DNA of 64,000 nt from Planctomycetota bacterium (GTDB lineage: Bacteria; Planctomycetota; Planctomycetia; Pirellulales; UBA7805). The DNA lies in contig QQVP01000011.1 of assembly GCA_003389215.1 (NCBI GenBank), positions 1 to 64,000 of the forward strand, read 5' to 3'. Position 1 is the first letter of the stretch; each line of letters begins with the position of its first letter. Shown here in pieces: positions 10,829 through 20,675 of this stretch. The notes under the pieces were generated by a model. That model did not search any database. It had not been told where the DNA came from and saw only the letters and a program-made list of their open reading frames with translations. The translations under genes were made by a program, and so were the position numbers.

Positions 10829-13800
10829 ATGAAGTCGAACTTGTCCTATCGGCGGAGTCCGCGTCCCGGTTTTACGTTGGTCGAGTTGCTGGTTGTGATC
10901 GCCATCGTGATCATTCTGTTGGCACTCCTGGTCCCCACGGTGGGTAGCGCTCTGGCCCGCAGAGGCAGCACTCAGTGTGCCGATCATCTCCGGGAAATCG
11001 GCCTGGCCTTGCGGCTCGCGTCCGATCAATCGCAGGCGATTTCGCCGGACGATTGGACGACGACGATCCTGCCATTCGTGGGCAATCAGTCTCGGGTGCT
11101 CCGTTGTCCGGAGGCGACGGTGACGCCGTTCCCGTCCGATTACGGGATGAACAAGCGGGCCCATCGTTTTCGCGATGAAGACGGCGGCCGGATCGTCGCG
11201 CTGGACTATTCGAAGACGGTGGCGGACCTGGTGGTCGAATCGCTCGACGATCAGGACGATTGGATCGACGGCGAAGGCGGCTATGCCGCCCGCCACTTGG
11301 GTCGCTTCAACGCGCTGCTCTACAGCGGGGCTGTGAAGGAGTACGAGCCGACGGACGTCGATCCACAGGATTGTGAACTTTGGAAGCGCTACTGGCGGCC
11401 CTATCGCGATCGATTCATCGTGCTGCAATCGTGTGAGGGTGCCTCCGATCCTCCGCCCTTGGAGACGCCTGATGAAGATGAGGAAGTGGAGCCGAGCGAG
11501 CCGAAGTATCCGCCCTACGACGGTGTCTCTTGCGTGCGCGTAAAGCCGCAGGTGATCGACGATCAAGACACCGAGGGCTTCCGACTGGAGAAAGATGACA
11601 CGCCGGACATCTATATCAACGCGTTTGGTCTCAATATTTATCAGGGTTCGAGTGAATGGAAGAGGATCGGTGGAGAAAATCCGGCGAACGGACACATCTG
11701 GTCGCATCGCATGTATGAGAACTATCACACGCTGGCACCCGGCCACCAAACGGACGGGACGCGTGCGGTCTACGAATTTGAGGTCGAGCCCGGCAACCGC
11801 TACAAGGTGTATGCCTTCTGGTTGGGAGAAGACGGCCAATGGGTGGATGAGCCGCTCGGCGTGACGGTCGACCTCGACGAGAACTATCCGGCGCTCGGTT
11901 TGACGTACGATTTCATTCCCGGGCAAGGGGTGGTGGTTAGAAACGTCGCGAACGGCTCGGACGCGAGAGCGCAAGGAATTTCGGGAGGGAGCGCGCGTCC
12001 CGATCGCATCATCGAGATTGACGGTTGGGATATGACCGATCCGTCCATGACCGCCGCCCAGGTTGAGGAGCTGCTGGAGGGATCTCCGATCTCGAGAAAC
12101 AGCCAGCTGACGGTCACCGAAGCCGTGCCAGATTCCGGGGTCACCGCGTTTACGATGGACGAACGCGGGGTCTATGCGACCGCCGTGACTCCGGGCAGCC
12201 CTGCCGACGTCGCCCGAATACGAATTCGCGTCGGCGACCACGTTACCCAGATCCGAGGGCAGAGTACGGTCGGCTGGTCCCCGGACGAGGTCCGTGAAGG
12301 ATTGAGCATCGACGACCACGTTCTTCAGCACCCGGACCCTAACCAACGGAGACAGGTGATCAATTTTGAAGTGACGAAGCCGCCCACGGAAGTTCGCATG
12401 CGCTTGATTCGCAAGGTGCAGAGTAGCACGACTTACAATCCCCTGGGTGGCAGTGCGGCGGATTATCCTTCGTACGGGCATTCGGATCGGACTCCGATTC
12501 GCATCTTCGACGGCCCTGTGGAAGAGGGCAGGCTGGTTGGTGAGCAGAGGGTAAATCAGAAGTTCCGCGCCGAAGGTGCCTCCTTCTCGACGCCAACGCC
12601 TTCGGGTCTGGTCTGGCAGGATTGGGCCCCCATCGGCGAGTACGACATTACTTCCGATACGCTGACGGTGACGATCTCGGCGGATGCGAATGCGCCGAAT
12701 GACTACGGTCAGGCTGGCGACTACAACGTCGTTGCCGATGCGGTCCGCGTCGAATGCGCCGAGAGTTCTCTCTGGCCACACTACCCCGACGAGTGTAGTT
12801 CGTCGCAGTACAGTCCGATCGACAATGACGACTCGGAATACAGCGAGACGGGCAGCTGGTCGACCGATTCGGACGGCGGGGCGATGGGAAGCGGTCAACG
12901 GGTTGCCTCTGCCGGTAACGGGGAAGCGACCGCGACATTCGAGTTCTCGGACGTTGTGGGGGGGCAGTACACCGTCTGGACCCATTTCGTCGCCAAGCCG
13001 GGGCAGGCATCCAATACGCCCGTCAACGTGTACGACGGCTCGCATCAGTTCGGCACGGTGTTGCTGAATCAGTCGGTGAAGTATGTCGGCGCCGATTTGG
13101 ACGGCGACGGCAAGATTTGGTACCGGGTTGGCGACTACGAAATGCGGGAACGGGACGTCGTGAGGGTCGTGTTTTCGAACGCGGCCAACGGCCCCGTTGT
13201 GGCGGACGCGGTTCGCATCGAATGTGCGCAGAGCGCTACGGAAACGACCTCGACCACCAGTTATGAAGATTGCGACAACGTGAATCAGATTTACGGTCGA
13301 GAATGCCGTCGTCAGTACGCGGAAGACTATGGAGCCAACGCGGAGACCGAGGAGGCGGTGCAAAACAGCTTGGGCTGGCTGTCCCGGCACCAGTATGAAG
13401 ACGGATCGTGGAGCTACGACCACGCCAACGCCACCTGTCCGCACATCGAGTTCCCCGAACCGTGCGAAGGGCAGTGCCAGAACGGAGGTGGCAAGGGGAG
13501 CTATCGTGTCGCGGCGACCGGCATGGCGCTGCTGCCGTTTCTCGGCGCGGGCATCGGTCCCTCGCATTCGGACTATGGCAAGGTCGTTGCCAAGGGAATC
13601 AACTTTCTGATCGACCACGTCAACGAGTCGGGGCGACTCTCGATGGGCAACGCACAGCTCAACTACGAAGGTTACGAGCAGGGAATCGGAACCCTGGCCC
13701 TGGTCGAGGCCCTGGGAATCTGTCGCGCGACGGGATTCGGCAGTATCGAAGGTTTTGGCGGAACGATCGACGAAGACTACCGAGTCGACGAGGCGGAGTT

Positions 13801-14479
13801 GACGTCCACCGTGCAGCTGGCCATCTTCCGAATCGTCACTTGTCAGGATCCAGATACGGGCGGATGGCAGTACGGCTGCCGCACGGGTCAAGATATGACC
13901 GTGACAGGGTGGATGGTGCAGGCGCTCGTGGCGGCGAACGCGATGGGCATCGACTATGAGTCGTTCGCTGAGGAAGAGCGGCAGGTCATGGGACGTATTC
14001 TCGACTACTTGTCGCGCAATTCGTCGGAATGGGTAACCGACCCGAACGGCTACGGCGACTATGGCAAGAAATACTGGTATCAGCGCTGGTGGAATCCCTG
14101 GGAAAACGGGTCGCAGATCGGCAAGTTCTTGCGATTGACGACCGGTGCCGCGCCCCAGTCGGCCGGCATGCAGGCCGCGGCGGACGACGAACTCACCCGC
14201 ATGGCAAGCGGCGAGGGGAACATGGCGCTCGGCGTCAGCGCCTATCGAGCCTATTACACCCATCACTTCATGCGCAGGATGGGCGGACATCATTGGGAGG
14301 AATGGGATGCCGCGATGCAGGCGTACCTGCTCGAGGAGAATCCGCAATTCACCAGCGGACATGAACGGGGGAGCTGGGTGCGGGGCGCCAGCATTCATGG
14401 GCAGTGCGGGCGCCTGTGGGACACGGCTTCGGCCGCGCTCTGTTTCGAGGCGTATTACCGGTACGCGAAGTCCCTGTGA
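10829..14479 (+). CDS. Prepilin-like / golvesin-like / PDZ-containing / terpenoid-cyclase-fold fusion protein, copy 2
   Basis: 1,216 residues, paralogue of the protein at 5834. Prepilin cleavage site G14|F15 ([15 protein letters not shown]), DUF1559-like region to about residue 200 (CADHLREI, KRYWRPYRDRF), acidic linker, golvesin-like domain 1 (about 290-650), golvesin-like domain 2 (about 670-800) and a C-terminal alpha/alpha toroid (about 830-1216: [35 protein letters not shown], ending YYRYAKSL). Unlike copy 1, domain 1 is interrupted at about residues 354-530 by PDZ-like sequence (GVYATAVTPGSPADVARI followed by VGDHVTQIRG), possibly two PDZ units. Many paired Cys occur in the toroid part, fitting an extracytoplasmic location. 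Start ATG 10829 is the first codon that gives a proper prepilin leader. An LRR lipoprotein follows at 14738. Function unknown. Confidence 0.8.
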   Translation: MKSNLSYRRSPRPGFTLVELLVVIAIVIILLALLVPTVGSALARRGSTQCADHLREIGLALRLASDQSQAISPDDWTTTILPFVGNQSRVLRCPEATVTPFPSDYGMNKRAHRFRDEDGGRIVALDYSKTVADLVVESLDDQDDWIDGEGGYAARHLGRFNALLYSGAVKEYEPTDVDPQDCELWKRYWRPYRDRFIVLQSCEGASDPPPLETPDEDEEVEPSEPKYPPYDGVSCVRVKPQVIDDQDTEGFRLEKDDTPDIYINAFGLNIYQGSSEWKRIGGENPANGHIWSHRMYENYHTLAPGHQTDGTRAVYEFEVEPGNRYKVYAFWLGEDGQWVDEPLGVTVDLDENYPALGLTYDFIPGQGVVVRNVANGSDARAQGISGGSARPDRIIEIDGWDMTDPSMTAAQVEELLEGSPISRNSQLTVTEAVPDSGVTAFTMDERGVYATAVTPGSPADVARIRIRVGDHVTQIRGQSTVGWSPDEVREGLSIDDHVLQHPDPNQRRQVINFEVTKPPTEVRMRLIRKVQSSTTYNPLGGSAADYPSYGHSDRTPIRIFDGPVEEGRLVGEQRVNQKFRAEGASFSTPTPSGLVWQDWAPIGEYDITSDTLTVTISADANAPNDYGQAGDYNVVADAVRVECAESSLWPHYPDECSSSQYSPIDNDDSEYSETGSWSTDSDGGAMGSGQRVASAGNGEATATFEFSDVVGGQYTVWTHFVAKPGQASNTPVNVYDGSHQFGTVLLNQSVKYVGADLDGDGKIWYRVGDYEMRERDVVRVVFSNAANGPVVADAVRIECAQSATETTSTTSYEDCDNVNQIYGRECRRQYAEDYGANAETEEAVQNSLGWLSRHQYEDGSWSYDHANATCPHIEFPEPCEGQCQNGGGKGSYRVAATGMALLPFLGAGIGPSHSDYGKVVAKGINFLIDHVNESGRLSMGNAQLNYEGYEQGIGTLALVEALGICRATGFGSIEGFGGTIDEDYRVDEAELTSTVQLAIFRIVTCQDPDTGGWQYGCRTGQDMTVTGWMVQALVAANAMGIDYESFAEEERQVMGRILDYLSRNSSEWVTDPNGYGDYGKKYWYQRWWNPWENGSQIGKFLRLTTGAAPQSAGMQAAADDELTRMASGEGNMALGVSAYRAYYTHHFMRRMGGHHWEEWDAAMQAYLLEENPQFTSGHERGSWVRGASIHGQCGRLWDTASAALCFEAYYRYAKSL

Positions 14480-14737
14480 GCCAAACGGTGAGATCCTCCG
14501 ACGCCCGTTGGTCGCGTTCGGGCATGTCCTGGAAGGTTGGCGATCTTCGCGCGATTCCCCAGCGACGCCGATCGTTGCTGACGATTCGGTTATTGATGGC
14601 TGCGTTGTTAATGAGCCCTTCGCGGCGGCGGTGATGGCTGAAATGCCGGCTTCCCGCTGGTCGGCCTGGTTCATTGGCTGCGCAGGGCTCAATCGAGATG
14701 TTGAGCGGAAGTATCGCGGGGGCATCAAGGATTCCAG

Positions 14738-15667
14738 GTGTTGAAGTCTAGCTCCAGTCTCGGGCGACCGTTCGTTGTCTACTTCGTAGTGGCGGTGGCG
14801 CTCAGTAGTTCCTGTCGCTGGGGTTCCGATTCGTCGGACGGCGTCGTGCCGGAGTTCACGACCGCCGAAGTGGAAATTGTGGAGGAACTCGCCACATCCC
14901 ATCCGGCGCTGCACATCGAGTTGGCGGGCCGACGTGACGCGGAGTCGCGCGACGTAAGGGGGCCGGTCGAAACGTCCGCTGCGACGCCTGCCGGGCCCGC
15001 CGCCGAGACGTCCGTCGACGCGTTCGCGGAGACGTCCGCCAACCCGCCCTCGCGGGCGGACGTCCGTCTGTTGATTGGCCCCGGCTTTGCCGCCGACGAA
15101 CAGGCGGAGTCGGCGATCGAGGAGCTGAATCGGCTCCGGCCGATCCGGATTGTTCGCATTACAACCAATTCCTTTGAGGAGAGCGAAGAGTCCTTTCTCA
15201 GTAAGCTCACGGAGACGGAAAAGCTCGTCATCGAGAGCGACTCGCTCGTCGAGGAACCGCTCGAACAGCTGCGAGGTCTCAAGAAGCTGAGGGAGCTGCG
15301 CTTCGTCGGCAGTCCCATTCGAGACGAACAACTCGAAGCTCTGTCCCAGCTTCCCCAGCTGGAACTCCTCTGGCTGACGAACACCAAAGTACGGGGCCGA
15401 GGATTTGCCAGCTTTGCGAACCATCCGAAATTGCACACCGTCATCTTGACCACTTCGCCCATCGACGATTCAGGTTTCGAACAGCTTGCCAAGATCAAGT
15501 CGCTCAAGACAATCGTGGCCAACGGCTCGGACGTGACCGATCGAGGCCTCCGGCACTTGTTCAAAATGACATGGCTGGAACTTCTCAATGTCGAGTCGAC
15601 CTCGGTAACCGACGGCGGGGTCGGCGACCTCAAGAACGTCTTGCCCGAGACGACGATTCTCCACTGA
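14738..15667 (+). CDS. Leucine-rich-repeat lipoprotein, copy 2
   Basis: 309 residues, GTG start preceded by AGG. The N-terminus is hydrophobic and ends in SSSC (Cys about 26), a weaker lipobox than copy 1. An Ala/Thr/Glu-rich linker with ETSxxxxAETS repeats (about 65-110) leads into LRRs (about 120-309). Alignment by eye with the protein at 8913 is clear over the whole repeat part: RPI.ML/RIVR, FAAFANH/FASFANH, VTDAGL/VTDRGL, YLNVESTDVT/LLNVESTSVT. It stands 258 bp behind the second prepilin-toroid gene, repeating the order of cassette 1. No known function. Confidence 0.72.
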   Translation: MLKSSSSLGRPFVVYFVVAVALSSSCRWGSDSSDGVVPEFTTAEVEIVEELATSHPALHIELAGRRDAESRDVRGPVETSAATPAGPAAETSVDAFAETSANPPSRADVRLLIGPGFAADEQAESAIEELNRLRPIRIVRITTNSFEESEESFLSKLTETEKLVIESDSLVEEPLEQLRGLKKLRELRFVGSPIRDEQLEALSQLPQLELLWLTNTKVRGRGFASFANHPKLHTVILTTSPIDDSGFEQLAKIKSLKTIVANGSDVTDRGLRHLFKMTWLELLNVESTSVTDGGVGDLKNVLPETTILH

Positions 15668-15715
15668 GATGCTCGCAAGCCCCAGGGGCGAGTCTCCTTG
15701 CCAGTCTTCGCAAAC

Positions 15716-17659
15716 TCAATCAATCCCGAGCTGTTCGAGCATCGTCTTGGCCACCCGTTGAACGTAACCCTGCGGATCGTTGAGGAGCGGGTCGCGTAGC
15801 TCTTCGGCGACGGCTCGGCTCGACTCGTCCAGCTCGTCGAGCGCAATGACCGCCGTCAACCGCACCCAATCGTTGTCGCTCGTCATCGCCGCCTTCAGCA
15901 GCGCCAGGCCGAGCTCCGTTTCTCCGATCTGGCAAAGGATGTCGCCCGCCGCCACGCGGACGATTTCGCTCTCGTCCTGTGCCACGTTGGCCAGCCGCAG
16001 TCGCAGCTTGGCCCGCTCGTCTGGGTTTTCGACCCTTTCGTCCAGTAGCAAGTGGCCCAAACCCAGCACGGCCCAATAGCGCACCGCAGCGTCGGTCGAA
16101 GCCAGGCCCGTTTCCAATACGCTTCGATTGCCATCGCCCGCGGCCAGGGACACTTCGCGTAGTCGCGGCACACGCTCCTCGGCCTGTTCCTGCCGCAACA
16201 GCGCGTAGCGGCTGCCCAGTTTCTGCTCGGCGGTCACCAGTTCCGACTCGGGCACGAACCCCAGATCGAGCGTCGCGTCCTGCCATTGATGGAGCCGAGC
16301 CCGCATTTGCTGCAAGATGGCCTGATGCTCGGCGGTCGGCGACTCGGCCAAATTCTCCAGCTCGTAGGGATCCTCTGCCGTGTGGTAGAGTTCCTCGACC
16401 GGTTTGCGCCGGGCCATGAAACGTCGGGCGGCCGCAGGGAGTTCGCCTGCCGCGTCGAGACGTCGCAGGTCCTTCATGGTGGCGTTCTTTTCCGCGTAGC
16501 TGAGCCACTGAACATACGGCTTCCACGGCAGATAGTTCCGCGTGTAGCGCCAGTCCCGGGTGCGGACCGTGCGAATCATGTCGTAACGCTCGTCCATCCG
16601 GTCGCGGGTACTGATCACGAACTCGCGTGAGTCGCCACGATCTGGGCCCAGGAATGCACGTCCCTGCATGTGCTCGGGAACCGTCACGCCGCAGAGTCGG
16701 AGCACGGTGGGGGCCAGATCGACGAAACTGACCAATTCGTCGCTTACGCCGCCCGCAGCGAGCGGCACCTGCTGACGAAACCTCTCGGGAACGTAAACGA
16801 TCAGCGGTACCCGCGTGCCGGTGTCGTAAAGCCAGCGTTTGCCGCGCGGCATGCCCATGCCGTGGTCGGACCAGAAGAAGACGATCGTGTCGCCGGCCAG
16901 CCCGTCCTCTTCCAACTGGGCGAGTAGCTGGCCGGCGTAGTAATCCATCTGCGTGATGTTCTCGTAGTAGTTGGCCCAGTCGCGTCGCGCCTCGGGGGTG
17001 TCGGGGAAATAGGGCGGCGGCGACAGCCGCTCGGGATCGCGCCGCTGGTCGTCGTTCAGGTGCAGGGTGATATCGCGGTGATCTTTGCCGCGCGGCCAGA
17101 TGTGGCTTTCGTGCGTGTTGACGAAATTGCGAACGTGAAAGAACGGTTGTCCCGGCTTGCGACTTCGCCAGTGGGCCCGCAGCGAGTTGGCGTCCCAGGC
17201 CGACTCGGGAAACGCGAAGTTGTAGTCGGTCTTCTGGTTATTCGAACAGTGGTAGCCCGCCTCGCGCAGATACTCCGTAAAGCAGCGGATGTGCTCAGGC
17301 AACTTGGCGTTGCAGCGCATCAGGTGGGTACCGATCGTCGTCGGGTACATACCCGTGATGATCGACGAACGATTCGTGGCGCAGACCGGGCAGGTGGTGA
17401 AAGCGTGCGTGAAGCGGACGCCGCGGTCCGCCAGGGCGTCGAGATGCGGCGTGATGACGTGCTCGTCGCCATAGCAGCCCAAGTGCGGACTGATGTCCTC
17501 GCACGAGATCCAAAGAATGTTCGGCCGGGCCGCGGACGTCTCGTCTTCCGCCGCTGCGATGGCACCGGACAGCACCAGCCAGGAGGCCAGCACGGCGACG
17601 GCGAGCCTGACAAGGTCGCCGCCCGGCTCTCTTCGAAGTTGCTTTACACGGTTCGCCAT
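15716..17659 (-). CDS. Sulfatase with C-terminal HEAT-like repeats
   Basis: 647 residues with a signal peptide (hydrophobic 17-35, cut near AIAAAED). The alkaline-phosphatase-fold sulfatase domain runs about 43-470: NILWISCEDISPHLGCYGD with metal-binding acidic residues, and FFWSDHGMGMPRGKRWLYD. The catalytic stretch is CPVCATNRSSIITGMYP: the Cys to be converted to formylglycine is followed by ATNR rather than the usual xPxR, so Pro is replaced by Thr. The C-terminal 150 residues look like HEAT/armadillo helices. Probably an exported hydrolase of sulfated polysaccharides or related esters; substrate unknown. It lies 35 bp behind the sulfatase gene at 17695-19167, likely one operon. Confidence 0.85.
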   Translation of the reverse strand: MANRVKQLRREPGGDLVRLAVAVLASWLVLSGAIAAAEDETSAARPNILWISCEDISPHLGCYGDEHVITPHLDALADRGVRFTHAFTTCPVCATNRSSIITGMYPTTIGTHLMRCNAKLPEHIRCFTEYLREAGYHCSNNQKTDYNFAFPESAWDANSLRAHWRSRKPGQPFFHVRNFVNTHESHIWPRGKDHRDITLHLNDDQRRDPERLSPPPYFPDTPEARRDWANYYENITQMDYYAGQLLAQLEEDGLAGDTIVFFWSDHGMGMPRGKRWLYDTGTRVPLIVYVPERFRQQVPLAAGGVSDELVSFVDLAPTVLRLCGVTVPEHMQGRAFLGPDRGDSREFVISTRDRMDERYDMIRTVRTRDWRYTRNYLPWKPYVQWLSYAEKNATMKDLRRLDAAGELPAAARRFMARRKPVEELYHTAEDPYELENLAESPTAEHQAILQQMRARLHQWQDATLDLGFVPESELVTAEQKLGSRYALLRQEQAEERVPRLREVSLAAGDGNRSVLETGLASTDAAVRYWAVLGLGHLLLDERVENPDERAKLRLRLANVAQDESEIVRVAAGDILCQIGETELGLALLKAAMTSDNDWVRLTAVIALDELDESSRAVAEELRDPLLNDPQGYVQRVAKTMLEQLGID

Positions 17660-17694
17660 CTCGTGGACTCCTGCCCGGTCCGGTCATGTTTCGG

Positions 17695-19167
17695 CTAACG
17701 ACTGCAACCTGTCTCGCGATACTCGTGCATCAGCCGCGTCAGTTCGGCCACCACTTCGGGATGTTCCAGCCAGACGTTCGTCGTCTCGCTCACGTCGTCG
17801 GCCATGTTGTAGAGCTGTCCACGCGGTCCACCCGGCTCGGGCTCGACCCAACCCCACGGCTCGGTAAAGCCCGAGGTGCCGAGTCCAAAGATCAGCTTCC
17901 ACTCGCCACGCCGGATCGCGAACATGCCACGACCGGAATGATGAACGATCGCCTCGCGCACCGCTTCGCCCTTTTGCCAGGCGGGCAGCAGATTGAAGCT
18001 GTCTTCGCCGGCGTCGTGCGGCAGCGGTTCGCCGACGATCGCCGCCACGGTGGCCAACATGTCGGTGAGGCAGCCCAATTGGTCGCTTACCTTGCCCGCC
18101 TCGAACTTGCCGGGCCACCGCGCGATGAACGGCACGCGATGCCCGCCGTCGTGGATGTCGGCCTTCTGACCGCGATAGTGTAGGTTGCCGTGGTGACCAT
18201 ACTTCTCGATGTCCATGGGCAACCAGTGCGAGCCGTTATCCGAGGTCACGATCACCAGCGTGTTGTCGGCAAAGCCGCCTTCGTCGATCGCCTGGAGGAT
18301 CCGCCCGATGCCGTGGTCGACCATCGCGGTGAAGTCGCCGTAGACGCCCGCCTGGCTCTGGCCCTTGAACTCCTTGGTGGGTGCCCAAGGCGTGTGTGGG
18401 GCGGAGAGTGGCACATAGACGAAGAACGGCCGCTCGGCCGTCTGGCTCTCGATGTACTCGACCGTCTTGTCGAACGTGACGGGCAACACGTCGACATGTC
18501 GGAAACTCGGCGCCCGCGGTCCGCCCACGATGTAGCCGGTGCCGCCCCAGCGAATGTAGTTCCCATCCGGCTCGCTATCTGTGGCCGCCTCGACGACGCG
18601 GGTATCGTCGACATAGACATAGGGAGCCATGTCGAGCGAGGCGGGAATGCCGTAGAAGCGATCGAAGCCGACCGAAAGCGGGCCGGGCGAGAGCGGCTTC
18701 GAGTAGTCGGTCTTGCCATTCTCGTCCGGCACGCCCAGGCCGAGGTGCCACTTGCCGAACACCGCCGTGGCGTAGCCGTGCTTGCGCAACAGCGAGGCGA
18801 GCGTCATCCGCTCTTCCTCGATGAGCGGCAGATCGTAGCCGAACAGCACACTCTGCTTGAGCCGGGTCCGCCAGCAGTAGCGACCGGTCAGCAGCCCGTA
18901 CCGCGTGGGCGTGCAGACGGCCGAGGGCGTGTGCATATCGGTCATGCGAATCCCCGCGCGCGCGAGGCGATCCATGTGGGGCGTGGGAATCTTCGAGTCG
19001 GGGTTGTAGATGCCGACGTCGCCAATGCCCATGTCGTCGGCCAGGATCAAGACGACGTTGGGCCGCTGGCCCTTCGTGGCGTGGTGATCGGCCACCACCG
19101 CCTGCGCACTGGCGAGCAACAGGGTCAGCGGCAGGGCGAAGGGCAGCCAACGTGCGAGGCGCGGCAT
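17695..19167 (-). CDS. Arylsulfatase-type sulfatase, secreted
   Basis: 490 residues from the ATG at 19167, chosen because it starts a clean signal peptide (LPFALPLTLLLASAQAVVA) and has GGGAG upstream; the frame stays open further upstream but without a signal. The sulfatase domain starts PNVVLILADDMGIGDVGIY with the metal-binding Asp pair; the formylglycine site is VCTPTRYGLLTGRY, a canonical CxPxR. NGSHWLPMD and a lysine in KWHLG fit the active site. First gene of a two-sulfatase operon with 15716-17659. Such pairs usually act on sulfated glycans; the substrate cannot be read from sequence. Confidence 0.9.
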   Translation of the reverse strand: MPRLARWLPFALPLTLLLASAQAVVADHHATKGQRPNVVLILADDMGIGDVGIYNPDSKIPTPHMDRLARAGIRMTDMHTPSAVCTPTRYGLLTGRYCWRTRLKQSVLFGYDLPLIEEERMTLASLLRKHGYATAVFGKWHLGLGVPDENGKTDYSKPLSPGPLSVGFDRFYGIPASLDMAPYVYVDDTRVVEAATDSEPDGNYIRWGGTGYIVGGPRAPSFRHVDVLPVTFDKTVEYIESQTAERPFFVYVPLSAPHTPWAPTKEFKGQSQAGVYGDFTAMVDHGIGRILQAIDEGGFADNTLVIVTSDNGSHWLPMDIEKYGHHGNLHYRGQKADIHDGGHRVPFIARWPGKFEAGKVSDQLGCLTDMLATVAAIVGEPLPHDAGEDSFNLLPAWQKGEAVREAIVHHSGRGMFAIRRGEWKLIFGLGTSGFTEPWGWVEPEPGGPRGQLYNMADDVSETTNVWLEHPEVVAELTRLMHEYRETGCSR

Positions 19168-19760
19168 GGATGAGAGTCTCCCGAGTTGCAGATGAATTGG
19201 TTGGTTGGATGGGCTGCCGAAGTCGCGCGCCGGGCGGCGTTCGTGAGGCGAACGACCGCGTGAGTTTTTTCGCCTCGCCCAGGGGGGCCCCAGGTGATGC
19301 GTCAAAAACTCCAACTCAGATTGTCGCATGCGGTTAGGGCGTTCGCGAGTTGATCCATGTTTTTTTGTAAGGCGTTTCATGCAAACCGCTTAGCGAGTTG
19401 CCCGGGTTGGTCGGTCAGGAGGCAAAAAACTCCCTCGCCCTGGCGGGTCGTGCTACCCGGACCATTCGTGCGGTGAAAATGCCGCCGGCACGCTTCCCCG
19501 CGCGAGCGGTGGGCCCGCACGGCGACCGCCACCCAGACGCTGGGGCAACCCTCAGCGTACCGGGTGGCCTGCAGACTTCAAGCGAGAATGAGACGGCGAC
19601 GAATCGAACGCCTGCCCTGTCCCGGACCGCAAGTTGCGTCGTGGGCAGCGAATGGCGTCTCGCCCCAAAAAGCCGCCTCGGGCGGGCTCTGGCGTGGCCA
19701 GATGCCGGCAGCGACATTTCGCGTCGGTTACAATAAACGGCTCAGCGGCGGACTTTCAGC
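19168..19760. other. 593-bp divergent intergenic region
   Basis: Between the divergent sulfatase and PPK2 genes. No gene supported. TACAAT at 19729-19734, within TTACAATAAACGG, is a likely -10 box for PPK2; a closely similar TATAATAAACG precedes the helicase gene (34909). No good -35 is seen for it. Confidence 0.45.
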
Positions 19761-20597
19761 ATGCATGAAAACCAGCCAAAACGCGGAATCGAGTATCCGT
19801 ATCCCTACGCGGATCGGATGAAGCGCAAGCCGTACGAGAAGGAGCTGCGCAAGCTGCAGGTCGAGTTGCTCAAGGTGCAGCGATGGGTGGCCGGCGACCG
19901 GCAAAAGATCGCCCTGTTGTTCGAGGGTCGCGACGCCGCCGGCAAGGGTAGCACGATCAAGCGGTTCACCGAACATCTCAATCCGCGGCAAGCCCGGGTC
20001 GTCGCGCTGCCGAAACCGAGCGACGTCGAGCGGGGCCAGTGGTACTTTCAGCGCTACGTGGCTCATCTGCCGACCCGCGGCGAAATCGTCTTTTTCGATC
20101 GCTCGTGGTACAACCGTGCGGGCGTCGAGCCGGTGATGGGTTTTTGCAAACCGTCGGACTATCAGCGGTTCATCCACCAGGTGCCGCACTTCGAAGACGC
20201 CCTGATCGAGAGCGGACTGCACCTGTTCAAGCTGTGGTTCGACGTCGGTCGCGAGGAACAATTCCGACGCATCGAGTCGCGACGGCAAGATCCGCTGAAG
20301 CACTGGAAGCTGAGCCCCATGGATCAGGAATCGATCGATCGCTTCGACGCCTATACGAAAGCTCGCAACGCGATGTTCCTGATTACCGATTCGCCGCGGG
20401 CACCCTGGACCGTGATTCGCTCGGACGACAAGAAGCGGGCCCGGCTGTCGGCCATTCGCTACGTGCTCAGTCAGCTCGACTATCCGGATAAGGATCCGCG
20501 GGTGGTGCGGCTTCCCGACCCGCTCTTGGTCGGCACGGCGGCCGAGATGTTGCCGCTGGCGAATCGCTCGCTGTTCGGCAACGACGCCGAGATCTGA
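19761..20597 (+). CDS. ppk2: Polyphosphate kinase 2 (PPK2 family)
   Basis: 278 residues, typical single-domain PPK2. Walker A is FEGRDAAGKGSTIK (about 53-66), Walker B region FFDRSWYNRAGVEPVMGF (about 110-127), and the lid carries HWKLSPMDQES; the C-terminus has the APWTVIRSDDKKRARL stretch found throughout the family. It transfers phosphate between inorganic polyphosphate and nucleotides in the cytoplasm; class I members mainly phosphorylate NDPs. Start ATG 19761 lies about 25 bases after a -10-like TACAAT, giving a short leader. Neighbour 78 bp downstream is convergent. Confidence 0.95.
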   Translation: MHENQPKRGIEYPYPYADRMKRKPYEKELRKLQVELLKVQRWVAGDRQKIALLFEGRDAAGKGSTIKRFTEHLNPRQARVVALPKPSDVERGQWYFQRYVAHLPTRGEIVFFDRSWYNRAGVEPVMGFCKPSDYQRFIHQVPHFEDALIESGLHLFKLWFDVGREEQFRRIESRRQDPLKHWKLSPMDQESIDRFDAYTKARNAMFLITDSPRAPWTVIRSDDKKRARLSAIRYVLSQLDYPDKDPRVVRLPDPLLVGTAAEMLPLANRSLFGNDAEI

Positions 20598-20675
20598 AGT
20601 CGGGCCGCGATGTGGGCCGCGACGTCGGGCCGCAACGTCGGTCTGCGGCGGCGGCCGCGGCGGCGAGGCGCGCTT

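Noticed and set aside
10379..15436. Open frame of 1,685 codons on the minus strand
   Set aside because: It is the antisense shadow of the second prepilin-toroid and LRR genes; its translation has no recognisable domain, while the plus strand shows clear domains and signal peptides.
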